Assembly (NCBI RefSeq): GCF_965208895.1
Contig: NZ_OZ242363.1
Location: forward strand, 1,054,001-1,118,000
Direction of reading: 5' to 3'
DNA length: 64,000 bases
Origin: Poriferisodalis sp965208895
GTDB taxonomy: Bacteria; Actinomycetota; Acidimicrobiia; Acidimicrobiales; Poriferisodalaceae
Below, piece after piece: positions 1-8,804 of this stretch. A program made the translations under genes and the position numbers. Numbering within the stretch: position 1 is the stretch's first letter; every line of letters begins with the position of its first letter. The notes beneath the pieces are model-generated. The model was given only the letters and a program-made list of their open reading frames with translations. It made no database searches and had not been told where the DNA came from.

Positions 1-14
1 AGCGTCGAATTGGC

Positions 15-1304
15 GTGAACAGGTTGCTCGCACTCCTGGTCGTGTTGTCCTTCGTGGTGGCGGCCTGTGGCACCTCGGCGGACTCCAACGTTCCCGCCGC
101 CAACGGGTCAGGCGCCACCCCGGCGAAGTCCTCCGGCACGCTCGCTGCTGAGCCCGCTGTCCCCCCAGCGTTCGAACCGGTCACTGACCGTCTGGCGGTT
201 GATTCCGAGTCGCCGATGGCCGAGTGGGTCGCCGGGGTGAACGCGGCCGGTTGGGACTTCCACCGGCACTTGGGGGGCAACGCTGTGTCCAGCCCGCTGA
301 GCATCGGCGTCGCATTCAGCCTGAGCCGGGCCGGGGCGTCGGCAGACACCGCCGCGGTGCTCGATGAGATCTTCGGGTTTCCCGAACAGGGCAACCACGG
401 CGCCGCCAACGCCGTGGATCTCTCGCTGTCCGAGGCCTCGGCGGAACCGAACATCGTGGAGGTGGCTAACCGTCTCTTCCCCGACGATGGCTTCTCGCCG
501 CGGCCCGAGTTCTTGGAGACCGCAGCGGCGCACTACGGAGCGACCATCCAGCCAGTCGACACCGCCGACGGCGACGCTGCGGCTGGCGTCATCAACGACT
601 GGGTGTCGGGGCGCACCCGCGGCCTCATCCCTGTGATCGTCAACCAGGCCGCAGTGCAAGACCAAGAACTGGTCCTGGTGAACACCGTGTACCTCAAGGC
701 CGACTGGCGCACGCCTTTCTGGGCAGATCTCACCCGCGACGGCACTTTCACAACCGGCATTGGCCAGCAGGTGACCGTGCCGTTCATGCGCGACGACGAA
801 GCGATCATCCGCCGTTACGTCCAACTGGAGGGCGCCGACGCGGTGGAGCTGCCCTACGTTCGCCGCGAGCTGGCCATGTGGCTCATCGTCCCGCATGAGT
901 CTGACGGCCTCGCGGCCGTCGAGGCCTCACTCGACGCAGCGGCATTGGCCGATCTGAGCGGGATTGCCCGAACAGGCACGGTCGACCTCACTATGCCTAA
1001 GTGGGAACAGACGCTTCCGCCCGCCGACCTGTTCGAGTGGCTGTGCCCGCGGGGCTTCTGCGCCGGCGCCGGGTTCGACGGCATCGCTCCGGGCATCTTC
1101 ATCACCGCAGCGCTGCACGGCGCCAAGGTGATCGTCGACGAGAAGGGCACCGAAGCCGCAGCAGCGACGGTAATTGAGGGCGACATGTCGATGCCTCCGC
1201 CGCCCGACCTGACCGTCGTCGCCGACCGCCCGTTCCTGTGGGCGATCATCCACAACGACACCCAGGCCATCCTCTTCGTCGGCCGCCTCACCAACCCCGC
1301 GTGA
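15..1304 (+). CDS. Serpin-family protease inhibitor, predicted lipoprotein
   Basis: Serpins trap serine or cysteine proteases through a reactive-centre loop that inserts into a beta sheet after cleavage. The 429-residue product has a short hydrophobic signal ending in a lipobox (V15-A-A-C18), so it is probably lipid-anchored on the outer face of the membrane. A low-complexity Ala/Ser/Pro linker follows to about residue 60, then a serpin fold of normal length. The hinge GTEAAAAT (about 378-385) has the small residues typical of inhibitory serpins. The loop then reads EGDMSM followed by four prolines, and ends in the usual DRPFLW strand near 404-409. The P1 residue cannot be assigned with certainty. 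The GTG start at 15 leaves only 14 upstream bases, so its ribosome site is unseen. The target could be a host, grazer or self protease. Confidence 0.9.
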   Translation: MNRLLALLVVLSFVVAACGTSADSNVPAANGSGATPAKSSGTLAAEPAVPPAFEPVTDRLAVDSESPMAEWVAGVNAAGWDFHRHLGGNAVSSPLSIGVAFSLSRAGASADTAAVLDEIFGFPEQGNHGAANAVDLSLSEASAEPNIVEVANRLFPDDGFSPRPEFLETAAAHYGATIQPVDTADGDAAAGVINDWVSGRTRGLIPVIVNQAAVQDQELVLVNTVYLKADWRTPFWADLTRDGTFTTGIGQQVTVPFMRDDEAIIRRYVQLEGADAVELPYVRRELAMWLIVPHESDGLAAVEASLDAAALADLSGIARTGTVDLTMPKWEQTLPPADLFEWLCPRGFCAGAGFDGIAPGIFITAALHGAKVIVDEKGTEAAAATVIEGDMSMPPPPDLTVVADRPFLWAIIHNDTQAILFVGRLTNPA

Positions 1305-1321
1305 GCGGTTCGGGTGTCGGG

Positions 1322-1366
1322 CCTGCTCTAATCTACTCTAAATCTTTAAGAGTAGATTAGAGCAGG
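1322..1366. promoter_or_regulatory. Perfect 18-bp inverted repeat upstream of the AlbA_2 gene (candidate operator)
   Basis: The left arm CCTGCTCTAATCTACTCT (1322-1339) is the exact reverse complement of the right arm at 1349-1366, around a 9-base AT-rich centre. It lies 24 bp before the ATG at 1391 and after the serpin stop at 1304. The arms are AT-rich for this genome and no T-tract follows, so an operator fits better than an intrinsic terminator. Autoregulation by the downstream putative regulator is an inference. Confidence 0.6.
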
Positions 1367-1390
1367 GGACACGACATCGGGAGCCTGACC

Positions 1391-2815
1391 ATGACAGCCA
1401 GGACCGCCGACCTCGCCTTGGCCGCCGAGGTGCGATTGCGCGGAGCGCTGCTGCTCCAGTTGGCCGAAGACCAGTGGTTCGACCGCAAAGGCCCGCGGCT
1501 CGGGGCGCGACAGCTCAGCGAGGTGCTCGTGGGATTCGCCAATGCTGACGGCGGAACCATCGTCGTCGGACTCGGGGACGGACGGGTGGAGGGCATCAAT
1601 GCTGCGGGGCCCAAGTGGCTGTCCGGCTGGCAGCAGGCCGCCATGGACTTCACGATGCCGACTGTCCCGTGCGAGGCCCGGCTCGTGGAGTGCATCAATC
1701 ACCGCGGCGAGCAGGACCAACTGCTCGTCATACGCATTCAGGCATCCGGCGTTGTGCACACCACCACCGACGACACCGCGTTTTTGCGAGTCGGCGATGA
1801 AACGCGCAAGCTGCGCTTTGACCAGCGCCGTGAGCTGCTGGCCGACAAGGGGCAAGCGGCCTACGAGGCGACACCGCTGCCCGACCTGCGCATCGAGCAC
1901 CTCGATGCGGCGCTTCTTGATGAATATGCGCAGGCGACAGGCTCTTCGGACGTCCGGCGGCTCCTGACCGCCCGAGGACTCGTGACTGACGGCGGCACGG
2001 TCACCGTTGCCGCCGCGTTGCTGTTCGCCCGGGCACCGCAGACCTGGCTGCCTCATGCAGACGTTCGCATCGTGCGCTACCGCGGCCGTGAACGAGGAAC
2101 GGGGAGTCGCCAGCAGATGGTCGACGACGTGCGCATCGACGGACCGCTGCCACACCAGCTCGAAGCGGCGCGAGAGACCGCAGCGCGCCTAGTCCCGACT
2201 CGACGCGCATTGGGGCGCGGCGGACGCTTTGTGGACATGCCGATTATTCCCGCAGATGCGTGGCTCGAAGGCTTGGTGAACGCGGTGGTTCATCGCTCCT
2301 ACAGCTACGGGGGCGACCACATTCGCTTCGAGATTTTCGACGATCGGATCGAGGTTCACAGCCCAGGGCGCTTTCCCGGCCTGTCCGACCTCGGCGATCC
2401 GCGCGAGGTCATGCGCTTTGCCCAGAATCCGCGGATCGCCCGCGTGTGCGCCGAGCTGCGCTACGGACAGGAACTCGGCGAGGGAATCAGGCGCATATTC
2501 GACGAGATGCGAGGCGCCGGGCTCGCCGACCCCACCTACACCCAGACATCGACATCGGTACAGCTCACGCTGTCGAGCTTCACGGTGAACGTGGAACTCG
2601 AGCAGCAGCTCACCGCGCCGCAGAAGCAGCTTCTCACCCTGCTGCGCGCCCATGACGGGCTGTCCACCGGCGATGCGGTCGATGCGAGCGGCCGGTCCCG
2701 TCCTGCGGTGCTCGGGGACCTGCGCCGGCTCCGAGACCTGGGCCTCATCGAGTGGGTGGGCCAATCACGCACTGATCCGCAGGCCTTCTGGAGGGTGCGA
2801 AACCCACTCGGTTGA
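1391..2815 (+). CDS. AlbA_2 / GHKL-ATPase-like putative transcriptional regulator
   Basis: The 474-residue protein has three visible parts. An N-terminal Schlafen AlbA_2 domain (about 20-140) contains WFDRK and a GFANADGGTIVVGL segment. A central module like the RecG-type/HATPase_c_4 family (about 280-385) has an N-box-like EGLVNAVVHR and the RIEVHSPG signature. A C-terminal winged helix (about 405-470) contains STGDAVDASGRSRPAV. Proteins of this build are annotated as transcriptional regulators or ATP-dependent DNA helicase-related; most are uncharacterised and some are linked to phage or mobile-element control. The ATG at 1391 directly follows a perfect inverted repeat. It stands alone, with an apparently empty region downstream. 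Domain assignment is secure, function is not. Confidence 0.8.
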   Translation: MTARTADLALAAEVRLRGALLLQLAEDQWFDRKGPRLGARQLSEVLVGFANADGGTIVVGLGDGRVEGINAAGPKWLSGWQQAAMDFTMPTVPCEARLVECINHRGEQDQLLVIRIQASGVVHTTTDDTAFLRVGDETRKLRFDQRRELLADKGQAAYEATPLPDLRIEHLDAALLDEYAQATGSSDVRRLLTARGLVTDGGTVTVAAALLFARAPQTWLPHADVRIVRYRGRERGTGSRQQMVDDVRIDGPLPHQLEAARETAARLVPTRRALGRGGRFVDMPIIPADAWLEGLVNAVVHRSYSYGGDHIRFEIFDDRIEVHSPGRFPGLSDLGDPREVMRFAQNPRIARVCAELRYGQELGEGIRRIFDEMRGAGLADPTYTQTSTSVQLTLSSFTVNVELEQQLTAPQKQLLTLLRAHDGLSTGDAVDASGRSRPAVLGDLRRLRDLGLIEWVGQSRTDPQAFWRVRNPLG

Positions 2816-3293
2816 TTCACAGCGGACTATTCGACTCGCGCTCTCCGGCCTCCACGCTGCGAGTGGTACTGCTGTGCAGGAGATGCATCAAGCCGAGTCG
2901 GCGCCGACTCGTGCCTGCCGCCGCTCGGCGAAACAGCAGCCCGCAGGTCACTGCGTCGCCGCAGCCGCACCGGCACGGAACTCCGGATCGAACCATCTTC
3001 TTGTCTCAGGAACAGCTCCCGTGTTATTCGTAGAGCACGCCTCCTAAATCCTGGGGGAACCCAGATCGGTCTTGCATTTGGAGTGCTCACCGGGATTCGC
3101 GAAAGCGCAGGTCAGGTTCCCGAAATTGCTGCGGTCTCGAAGATCCCAGCTCTGGCCGTAGCGCGGACCGTGCCCTCGGTAAACTCGTGTTGTGCGACAG
3201 GCAACGCACAGACCAACATCAGGCATTGCTCGGTCGCGCGTGGGTTAGCTGGCACCATCCTTGCCTGCTGTCTCGATCCGGAGGTGAGATCAG
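2816..3293. other. Intergenic stretch with no convincing gene
   Basis: About 480 bases between the AlbA_2 gene and the DUF5678 gene. Short open frames exist on both strands but show no recognisable protein features. A GGAGGTGAG ribosome site at its right end (about 3280-3288) serves the next gene. No RNA gene or repeat was recognised. Confidence 0.5.
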
Positions 3294-3653
3294 GTGAGCA
3301 CCGTCGTTTCCGAGGATCGGGTTCGCGAGATGGCCGCGTCCGTTGGCGGCCTGGAAGCCATCCTTGAAGGCGAACGCCGGTTCAAGGCCGATCAGGAATA
3401 CCTGGAGAACAACCGCGAGCGCTTGAAGGAGCAGTATCCGGATCAGTGGATCGGAATCGTGCACTTGCGGGTCGTAGCGCACGGAGACACTGCGGACGAC
3501 GTATTGGCAGAACTCCGTGAGGCCGATGAGGACGTCAGCGGTGCCGTGCTTCACCACGCAGGCGTCGAGGACTCCACCTGGCTGCTTGTCGAAGGGAGCC
3601 GATGCGCCGCGTGGAGGGCGCGTTCAGCGGAACGAGGCGACGCCCGTATGTAA
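3294..3653 (+). CDS. DUF5678-domain small protein
   Basis: The 119-residue acidic protein carries the pattern of the DUF5678 family: a helix with FKADQEYLENNRERL, the core YPDQWIGI, then a strand-rich part ending near DSTWLLVEG. The function of the family is unknown. The GTG start at 3294 has a strong ribosome site (GGAGGTGAG) about 6 bases upstream. The last ~17 codons overlap the start of the retropepsin-like gene, so the two are probably co-translated. The tail after LLVEG (Arg/Ala-rich) does not look like the rest of the domain. A natural stop may have been lost near 3595-3600. Confidence 0.75.
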   Translation: MSTVVSEDRVREMAASVGGLEAILEGERRFKADQEYLENNRERLKEQYPDQWIGIVHLRVVAHGDTADDVLAELREADEDVSGAVLHHAGVEDSTWLLVEGSRCAAWRARSAERGDARM

Positions 3654-4042
3654 TTGCGCGCGTTCACTTTCCTCGCTTGCGCGTCTTCGCCGACATGCGC
3701 CTGCTGGTGGACACCGGCGCGGACGCCACATCCATCCACTGGGCCGACCGCAAGAGACTGCGCGACGCCAACGGCAAGCCGCTCCCCGAACACACGACGT
3801 TCGCTGGACAGAGCGACGCGTCGGGGATCGCCGGCGCGCCCGTCCAGTACGGCACCGAGGACGCAGAGTTCTACTTCCGCACCGAGAACAACGGTTTGCT
3901 GCTGGAACTCATCCACGCCAAGATCGCATTGGACGATACGACGGCTCGGGTCCCGTCGTTGCTCGGACGCGACATCCTGAGCGTCGCCCGGCTGGACTTC
4001 GACATGCCGGCCGACCGCCTCGCTCTTGAATGGCCGACCTAG
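3602..4042 (+). CDS. Retropepsin-like aspartic protease family protein
   Basis: The 146-residue protein contains the aspartyl-protease active-site signature LVDTGADAT (D37-T-G39 with hydrophobic flanks) and, near the C terminus, the second family landmark LLGRDIL. Single-lobe retropepsins work as dimers. Bacterial members are poorly characterised and presumed cytoplasmic; no signal peptide is visible. It overlaps the DUF5678 gene by 52 bases and has an AAGGGAG-type ribosome site inside that gene, so the pair forms one transcription unit. It ends in TAG 56 bases before the insertion point of an IS1634-type element. The substrate is unknown. Confidence 0.8.
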   Translation: MRRVEGAFSGTRRRPYVIARVHFPRLRVFADMRLLVDTGADATSIHWADRKRLRDANGKPLPEHTTFAGQSDASGIAGAPVQYGTEDAEFYFRTENNGLLLELIHAKIALDDTTARVPSLLGRDILSVARLDFDMPADRLALEWPT

Positions 4043-4098
4043 GAGCGAACCGGCGCTCTCGACATCGTTGTCAGCGCCACTCGCCGAACGCGATCTGA

Positions 4099-6047
4099 CC
4101 CGAATTTGGCGCCTCGGGGCGGGTTTTGGTGGGTGTCAGGGCTGTGACCTGCGGTTTTGTGTTCTGCGGGGGTGTTTCGTGACAGAAATGTAGGGGCGAC
4201 ACATTGCCGTCTGCGGCGGTGCTTGCGCGCTATGGTGCGGGTATGTTCGTGAAGACGACGCGGCGTCGCAGGGGCGACAAGACGTACGAGTATTTGTCGT
4301 TGGTGGAGTCGGTGCGAGACGGCGCCAAGACCCGTCATCGCACGCTGCTGCGCCTCGGCGAGGTCACTGCTTTGCGCCGCTCGGGCCGGCTGGACCGCAT
4401 CGTCGCTGCACTGCAAAAGCACCTCGAGACCGAAGCGGCCGAACGCGTCGACGTGGCCGAGCTGTCGGCGGAGGCGGCGCCTGCGGTGGGCGGGGTTGCG
4501 TGCGCCGCTGCGGTGTGGCAGCGCCTCGGCCTCGACGGCTGGTTCGCGGCTGCGGGAGCCGAGCGCGACGCGGCCCGGTTCGGCGACGCGGTGTTCGCGA
4601 TGGCCGCGAACCGTCTGGTCGCGCCGTGCTCCAAGCGGAGGCTTGGCGAGTGGGCACAATCCGATGTGGTCATGCCCCAGGGCTGGGAGGCGCCGTCGAC
4701 GTGGCAGTACTACCGGGCCCTCGACATCGTCGCGGACCTCAAAGAGGGCACCGAGGAGTTCTTGTTCGCACTGCTGTGCGACCTGACCAACATCGACCTG
4801 AAATTCGTGTGCTACGACCTGACGTCGACCTATCTGGAGGGCGCAACGAGTCCTTCTGAGAGGTTCGAGTCGAAGCGGTTCGGCTATTCGCGTGACCGCC
4901 GCCCCGACCGTCCTCAGATCGTGATCGGCCTGTTGTGCACCGGCGACGGGATCCCGATCGCGCATCACGTGTTCGCCGGCAACACCGCCGACGCGTCCAC
5001 CCTGCCCAGCGTGCTCGCGGACCTGACCGAGCGGTTCGCGGCGGGCCGGATCTGTGTGGTCGCTGACCGCGGCCTGATCTCCGCGGACAACGTCGCCGCT
5101 GTCGCCCAGGCCGGCTGCGACCACGTTTTGGCCACCCGCCTGCACCGAGACAAGACATGCCGCGAAGCCCTCGAGACCGTCGACGACGACACCGAATGGG
5201 CAGAGGTGCCCGGCTTGAGGTGCCGTGCTGCGCAGGCCGTCCTGGCTGACGGCACCCGCGCAATAGTCGTGGAGTCAGACGCCCGGATGAGACGCGACAC
5301 CCGCCGAACCGCCGAGCTCGTCGCCCGAACCGAAACAGCGCTGCTCGCTCTCGAAGAACGCGTCCGCGCGGGACGGCTCACCGATCCCGCGAAGATCGGA
5401 CGCGCCGCGCAGCGCATCATCGGCCAAAGCGGTGTGCCGCGTCTGTTCGACCTCGACATCGGCGACCGACGGTTCACCTACCACTACAACGAAGACGCCC
5501 ACGCCTATGAGGAGCTGCTCGCTGGCCGCTACGTGCTCACCACCAGCCTCACCCCAGACCAAGCATCCATCGAGCGCGTGGTGGCCGCCTATCGGCAGCT
5601 CGCAGACGTCGAAGCCCGCTTCCGGACCCTCAAGGACTTCCTGCGGCTGCGCCCCATCCGGCACTGGACCGAACAACGCGTCCGCGGCCACATCGCGGTA
5701 TGCGTCTACGCCGCCGTCGCGGAGACCATCATCACACGCGACCTCAAAACAGCCCGAATCGAAGACCCCGACCTGGACGGCCAGCACCTCACCGCCGCCC
5801 GAGCCCTGCGCGAACTCGACCGCATACGCGAAGTCCGCCTCACCGCCGACGCCAAACCCGTCACCCTCACCACCCGCCGCAGCCCGCTGCAAACACAGAT
5901 CCTCGCCGCCACCGCGACCCCCACCCGCCACTGGGACAAAGCCCGCATCGGCTGACACACCCCACCTGCCGAGACGATGTAGTGGAAACACCGGTCCGCC
6001 GCGCCCCCGCTGACCAGCACAAACGCAAAACACGCGCCAAACTCGGG
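4099..6047 (+). mobile_element. IS1634-type insertion sequence, copy 1 (complete, 1949 bp)
   Basis: Both ends carry the inverted repeat CCCGAATTTGGCGC; the right end has one mismatch (CCCGAGTTTGGCGC). The element is flanked by a perfect 5-bp target duplication, TCTGA at 4094-4098 and 6048-6052, so it arrived as a single simple insertion between genes. A second element of exactly the same length lies in the opposite orientation at 6856-8804. Confidence 0.9.
4243..5955 (+). CDS. IS1634-family transposase (copy 1)
   Basis: DDE transposase of 570 residues when started at the ATG at 4243 (MFVKTTRRRR), preferred over an upstream in-frame start at 4204 because the second copy is conserved only from this point. 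IS4/IS1634-type landmarks are visible: YDLTSTYLEG around the first acidic residue, RFGYSRD, a VADRG segment for the second, and VEARFRTLKDFLRLRPI...HW with the catalytic Glu in a conserved C-terminal block. No stops or frameshifts are present, so it may be active. Its protein is clearly similar to copy 2 but differs at scattered positions along its length, so the two are not products of recent duplication. Confidence 0.92.
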   Translation: MFVKTTRRRRGDKTYEYLSLVESVRDGAKTRHRTLLRLGEVTALRRSGRLDRIVAALQKHLETEAAERVDVAELSAEAAPAVGGVACAAAVWQRLGLDGWFAAAGAERDAARFGDAVFAMAANRLVAPCSKRRLGEWAQSDVVMPQGWEAPSTWQYYRALDIVADLKEGTEEFLFALLCDLTNIDLKFVCYDLTSTYLEGATSPSERFESKRFGYSRDRRPDRPQIVIGLLCTGDGIPIAHHVFAGNTADASTLPSVLADLTERFAAGRICVVADRGLISADNVAAVAQAGCDHVLATRLHRDKTCREALETVDDDTEWAEVPGLRCRAAQAVLADGTRAIVVESDARMRRDTRRTAELVARTETALLALEERVRAGRLTDPAKIGRAAQRIIGQSGVPRLFDLDIGDRRFTYHYNEDAHAYEELLAGRYVLTTSLTPDQASIERVVAAYRQLADVEARFRTLKDFLRLRPIRHWTEQRVRGHIAVCVYAAVAETIITRDLKTARIEDPDLDGQHLTAARALRELDRIREVRLTADAKPVTLTTRRSPLQTQILAATATPTRHWDKARIG

Positions 6048-6052
6048 TCTGA

Positions 6053-6216
6053 CAACCATGTCTCACACGCAGGGGCACCGAGAATGGCGTTGCGTCGCCC
6101 AGCAGTGCAAGAGGTGAACCTCACCGGATTCACGGCGACGACTTGGCGTACAGCGAGGCCCAGCGGCGGCGAGTAGATCCAGTAGATCGCCGTCGAGGTT
6201 TCGGGGCATTGGGGGG
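6053..6216. other. Short intergenic stretch between IS copy 1 and a gene remnant
   Basis: About 160 bases after the target duplication of IS copy 1 and before the 3' end of the interrupted lipoprotein gene on the minus strand. No gene, RNA or repeat was recognised. Confidence 0.5.
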
Positions 6217-6855
6217 TCATCGGATCAGTAGCTCGACAGCTCTGATATCGAACGGTGGCGCGCACGAGAGATCGAGGTATGTGCCGAACGCGTCCGGGTC
6301 GGGAAGGACGAGGCCGTAATCCGATGGCGGCGTTGGTGAGACGAAACGCACAACATGGGTGCTGGCGCCGCAGCCGACCAGTTCACCGGTGCGCGCGTCG
6401 CTGAGCCACGTCACGCCCGAGAAGCACGGCAGGTGCGCGGGGTGCACAGTGATCACGAGCACATCGCCGTCGTGGCGGGCTTGGGCAATCCATCGCTGGC
6501 CATCGGTTCGCACGGGCTCGCGCAGGACATACGTCTGTGACTGCTCCCCTATGGCAAGGTGCAGCAGGTCGCCTTCGGTGCGGACTTCGACGTTGGAGGC
6601 CCGTGTCGCGGCTTCGTTGATGAGTTCTTCGGTGGGTGCTTCTGTTGCGTGCGCTGTTTCGCCCCACGCGAGCCAGTAGGAGGACTGGGCATTACCGTCC
6701 GAGACGCCGATCTCGATGCCGTCAGAGCCGTGCACCACGACAGATGTCTGGCCGACGCAGTCCGTTTCGAAGCCGCGCAGCAGCACCTCAGAACCGTCGA
6801 TGTGTGTCGAGGGCCAGTGCCAGTAGCGGACGCGCCAGACCGATTCGTCGTCAGC
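6217..6855 (-). pseudogene. 3' part of a lipoprotein gene split by IS copy 2
   Basis: 213 codons (including the stop) continue the reading frame of the truncated lipoprotein gene at 8805-9190. If the IS and one 5-bp target copy are removed, 127 plus 213 codons join in frame to give a 339-residue protein. The junction then reads ADVYDDESV, aligning with the SRYDWEHG region of the neighbouring paralogue. The segment begins VWRVRYWHW, is rich in beta-strand patterns, contains CFSGVTWLSDARTGELVGCG near its C terminus (compare the paralogue's TYVVDGRNGELVQC), and ends in TGA. Translation from within the IS end could still give a cytoplasmic fragment, but the exported protein is destroyed. Function unknown. 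Confidence 0.8.
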
Positions 6856-8804
6856 CCCGAATTTGGCGCGTGTTTTGCGTTTGTGCTGGTCAGCGGGGGC
6901 GCGGCGGATGGGTGTTTCCACTACATCGTCTCAGAGGGGGGTGGTGTGTCAGCCGGTGCGGGCTTTGTCCCAGTGGCGGGTGGGGGTGCGGGTGGCGGCG
7001 AGGATCGCTGTCTGCAAGGCGCTGCGGCGGGTGGTGAGGGTGACCGGCTTGTGGTCTGCGTGGAGGCGGACTTCGCGGATGCGGTCGAGCTCTCGCAGGG
7101 CGCGGGCGGCGGTGAGGTGCTGGCCGCCCACGTCGGGGTCTGCGATTCCGGCGGTTTGCAGGTCGCGTGTGATGAGGGTCTCGATGACGGCGGCGTAGAC
7201 GCACACTGCGATGTGGCCTCTGACGCGTTGTTCGGTCCAGTGCCGGATGGGGCGCAGCCGCAGGAAGTCTTTGAGGGTGCGGAAGCGGGCTTCGACGTCG
7301 GCGAGCTGGCGGTACGCGGCCGCCACGCGCTGTGTCGAAGCTTGGTCGGTGGTGAGGCTGGTGGTGAGCACGTAGCGGCCCGCGAGCAGCTTTTCGTAGG
7401 CGTGGGCGTCGGGGTCGTAGTGATACACGAATCGTCCGGGGCCGATGTCGAGGTCGAACAGGCGGGCGACGCCGCTTGGGCCGATGATGCGCTGGGCGGC
7501 GCGTCCGATCTTCGCGGGGTCGGTGAGCCGTCCGGCGCGGACGCGTTCTTCGAGGGCGAGCAGCGCGGTTTCTGTTCGGGCGAGGGGCTCGGCTGTTCGT
7601 TTGGTGTCGCGTCTCATGCGGGCGTCGGACTCGACGATCACCGCGCGGGTGCCGTCGGCGAGGGCCGCTTCGGCGGCGCGGCACCTCAAGCCGGCCGCGT
7701 CGGCCCATTCGGTGGTGTCGTCGATGGTCTCGAGGGCCTCCTGGCAGGCTTTGTCTCGGTGCAGGCGGGTGGCCAAAACGTGGTCGCAGCCGGCCTCGGC
7801 GACAGCGGCGACGTTGCCGGCGGAGATCAGGCCCCTGTCGGCGACGACGCAGATCCGGCCGACTGCGAACCGTTCGGCGAGATCGGCGAGCACGCCCGCG
7901 AGGGTGGACGCGTCGGAGGTGTTGCCGGCGAACACGTGATGCGCGATCGGGATCCCGTCGCCGGTGCACAGCAGCCCGATCACGACCTGGGGCCGGTCGC
8001 CGCGATGGTCACGGGAATAGCCGAACCGTTTGGACTCGAACCGCTCCGAGGGCGCGGTCGTGCCTTCGAGATAGGTGGAGGTCAGGTCGTAGCAGACGAA
8101 TCTCAGGTCCATGCTGGTCAGGTCGCACAGCCGGGCGAACAAGAACTCCTCGGTGCCCTCCTTGAGATCCGCGACAGCGTCCAAGGCCCGGTAGTACTGC
8201 CACGGCGACGGCGCCTGCCAGCCCTCGGGCATCACCGCATCGGCCTGGGCCCACTCGAATAGACGCCGTTTGGAGCACGGCGCCGCCAGACGGTTCGCGG
8301 CCATCGCGAACACCGCGTCGGCGAACCGGTCCGCGTCGCGCTCCGCGCCGGCAGCCGCGAACCAGCCGTCGAGGCCCAGTCGCTGCCACAGCGCCGCGGC
8401 GCACGCGACGCCGCCCGCCGCGGGCGCCCCGTCGGATTCCAGCGCGGACACATCGACGCGTTCGGCCTCCTCGGCCTCGAGATGCTTCGCCAGTGCCGCG
8501 ACGATGCGGTCCAGCCGGCCCGAGCGGCGCAGCTCGGTGACCTCGCCGAGGCGCAGCAGCGTCCGATGACGGGTCTTCGCGCCCTCGCGCACCGATTCCG
8601 CCAACGACAGGTACTCGTACGTCTTGTCGCCCCTGCGACGCCGCGTCGTCTTCACGAACATGCCCAAACCATAGCACGCAAACGCCGCCGAAGACGGCAA
8701 TGTGTCGCCCCTACATTTCCATCACGAAACACCCCGCAGAACACAAAACCGCAGGTCACAGACCTGACACCCATCAAAAACCGCCCCAAGGCGCCAAATT
8801 CGGG
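6856..8804 (-). mobile_element. IS1634-type insertion sequence, copy 2 (1949 bp)
   Basis: The same CCCGAATTTGGCGC inverted repeat lies at both ends, with the same total length as copy 1 but opposite orientation. The flanking pentamers are TCAGC (left) and TCATA (right), matching at three of five positions. A 5-bp duplication that has since diverged is supported because removing 5 bp restores the frame of the interrupted lipoprotein gene. Confidence 0.88.
6949..8661 (-). CDS. IS1634-family transposase (copy 2)
   Basis: 570 residues from the ATG at 8661, uninterrupted. It shares all landmarks of copy 1 (YDLTSTYLEG, KRFGYSRDHRGDRPQ, VADRG, the ARFRTLKDFLRLRPIRHW block) with scattered substitutions throughout, for example SALESDGAPA against AELSAEAAPA near residue 70. 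The divergence implies two related but separately acquired elements. The long plus-strand open frame opposite it is a high-GC shadow. Confidence 0.92.
   Translation of the reverse strand: MFVKTTRRRRGDKTYEYLSLAESVREGAKTRHRTLLRLGEVTELRRSGRLDRIVAALAKHLEAEEAERVDVSALESDGAPAAGGVACAAALWQRLGLDGWFAAAGAERDADRFADAVFAMAANRLAAPCSKRRLFEWAQADAVMPEGWQAPSPWQYYRALDAVADLKEGTEEFLFARLCDLTSMDLRFVCYDLTSTYLEGTTAPSERFESKRFGYSRDHRGDRPQVVIGLLCTGDGIPIAHHVFAGNTSDASTLAGVLADLAERFAVGRICVVADRGLISAGNVAAVAEAGCDHVLATRLHRDKACQEALETIDDTTEWADAAGLRCRAAEAALADGTRAVIVESDARMRRDTKRTAEPLARTETALLALEERVRAGRLTDPAKIGRAAQRIIGPSGVARLFDLDIGPGRFVYHYDPDAHAYEKLLAGRYVLTTSLTTDQASTQRVAAAYRQLADVEARFRTLKDFLRLRPIRHWTEQRVRGHIAVCVYAAVIETLITRDLQTAGIADPDVGGQHLTAARALRELDRIREVRLHADHKPVTLTTRRSALQTAILAATRTPTRHWDKARTG

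Noticed and set aside
6559..8262. A 567-codon open frame on the plus strand opposite transposase copy 2
   Set aside because: High-GC antisense shadow: Gly/Ala/Asp-rich with no domain, exactly opposite a well-supported transposase.
4099..8804. Composite transposon formed by the two IS1634-type copies
   Set aside because: The copies are diverged, copy 1 has its own perfect target duplication, and copy 2 sits inside a gene whose two halves are both still present.
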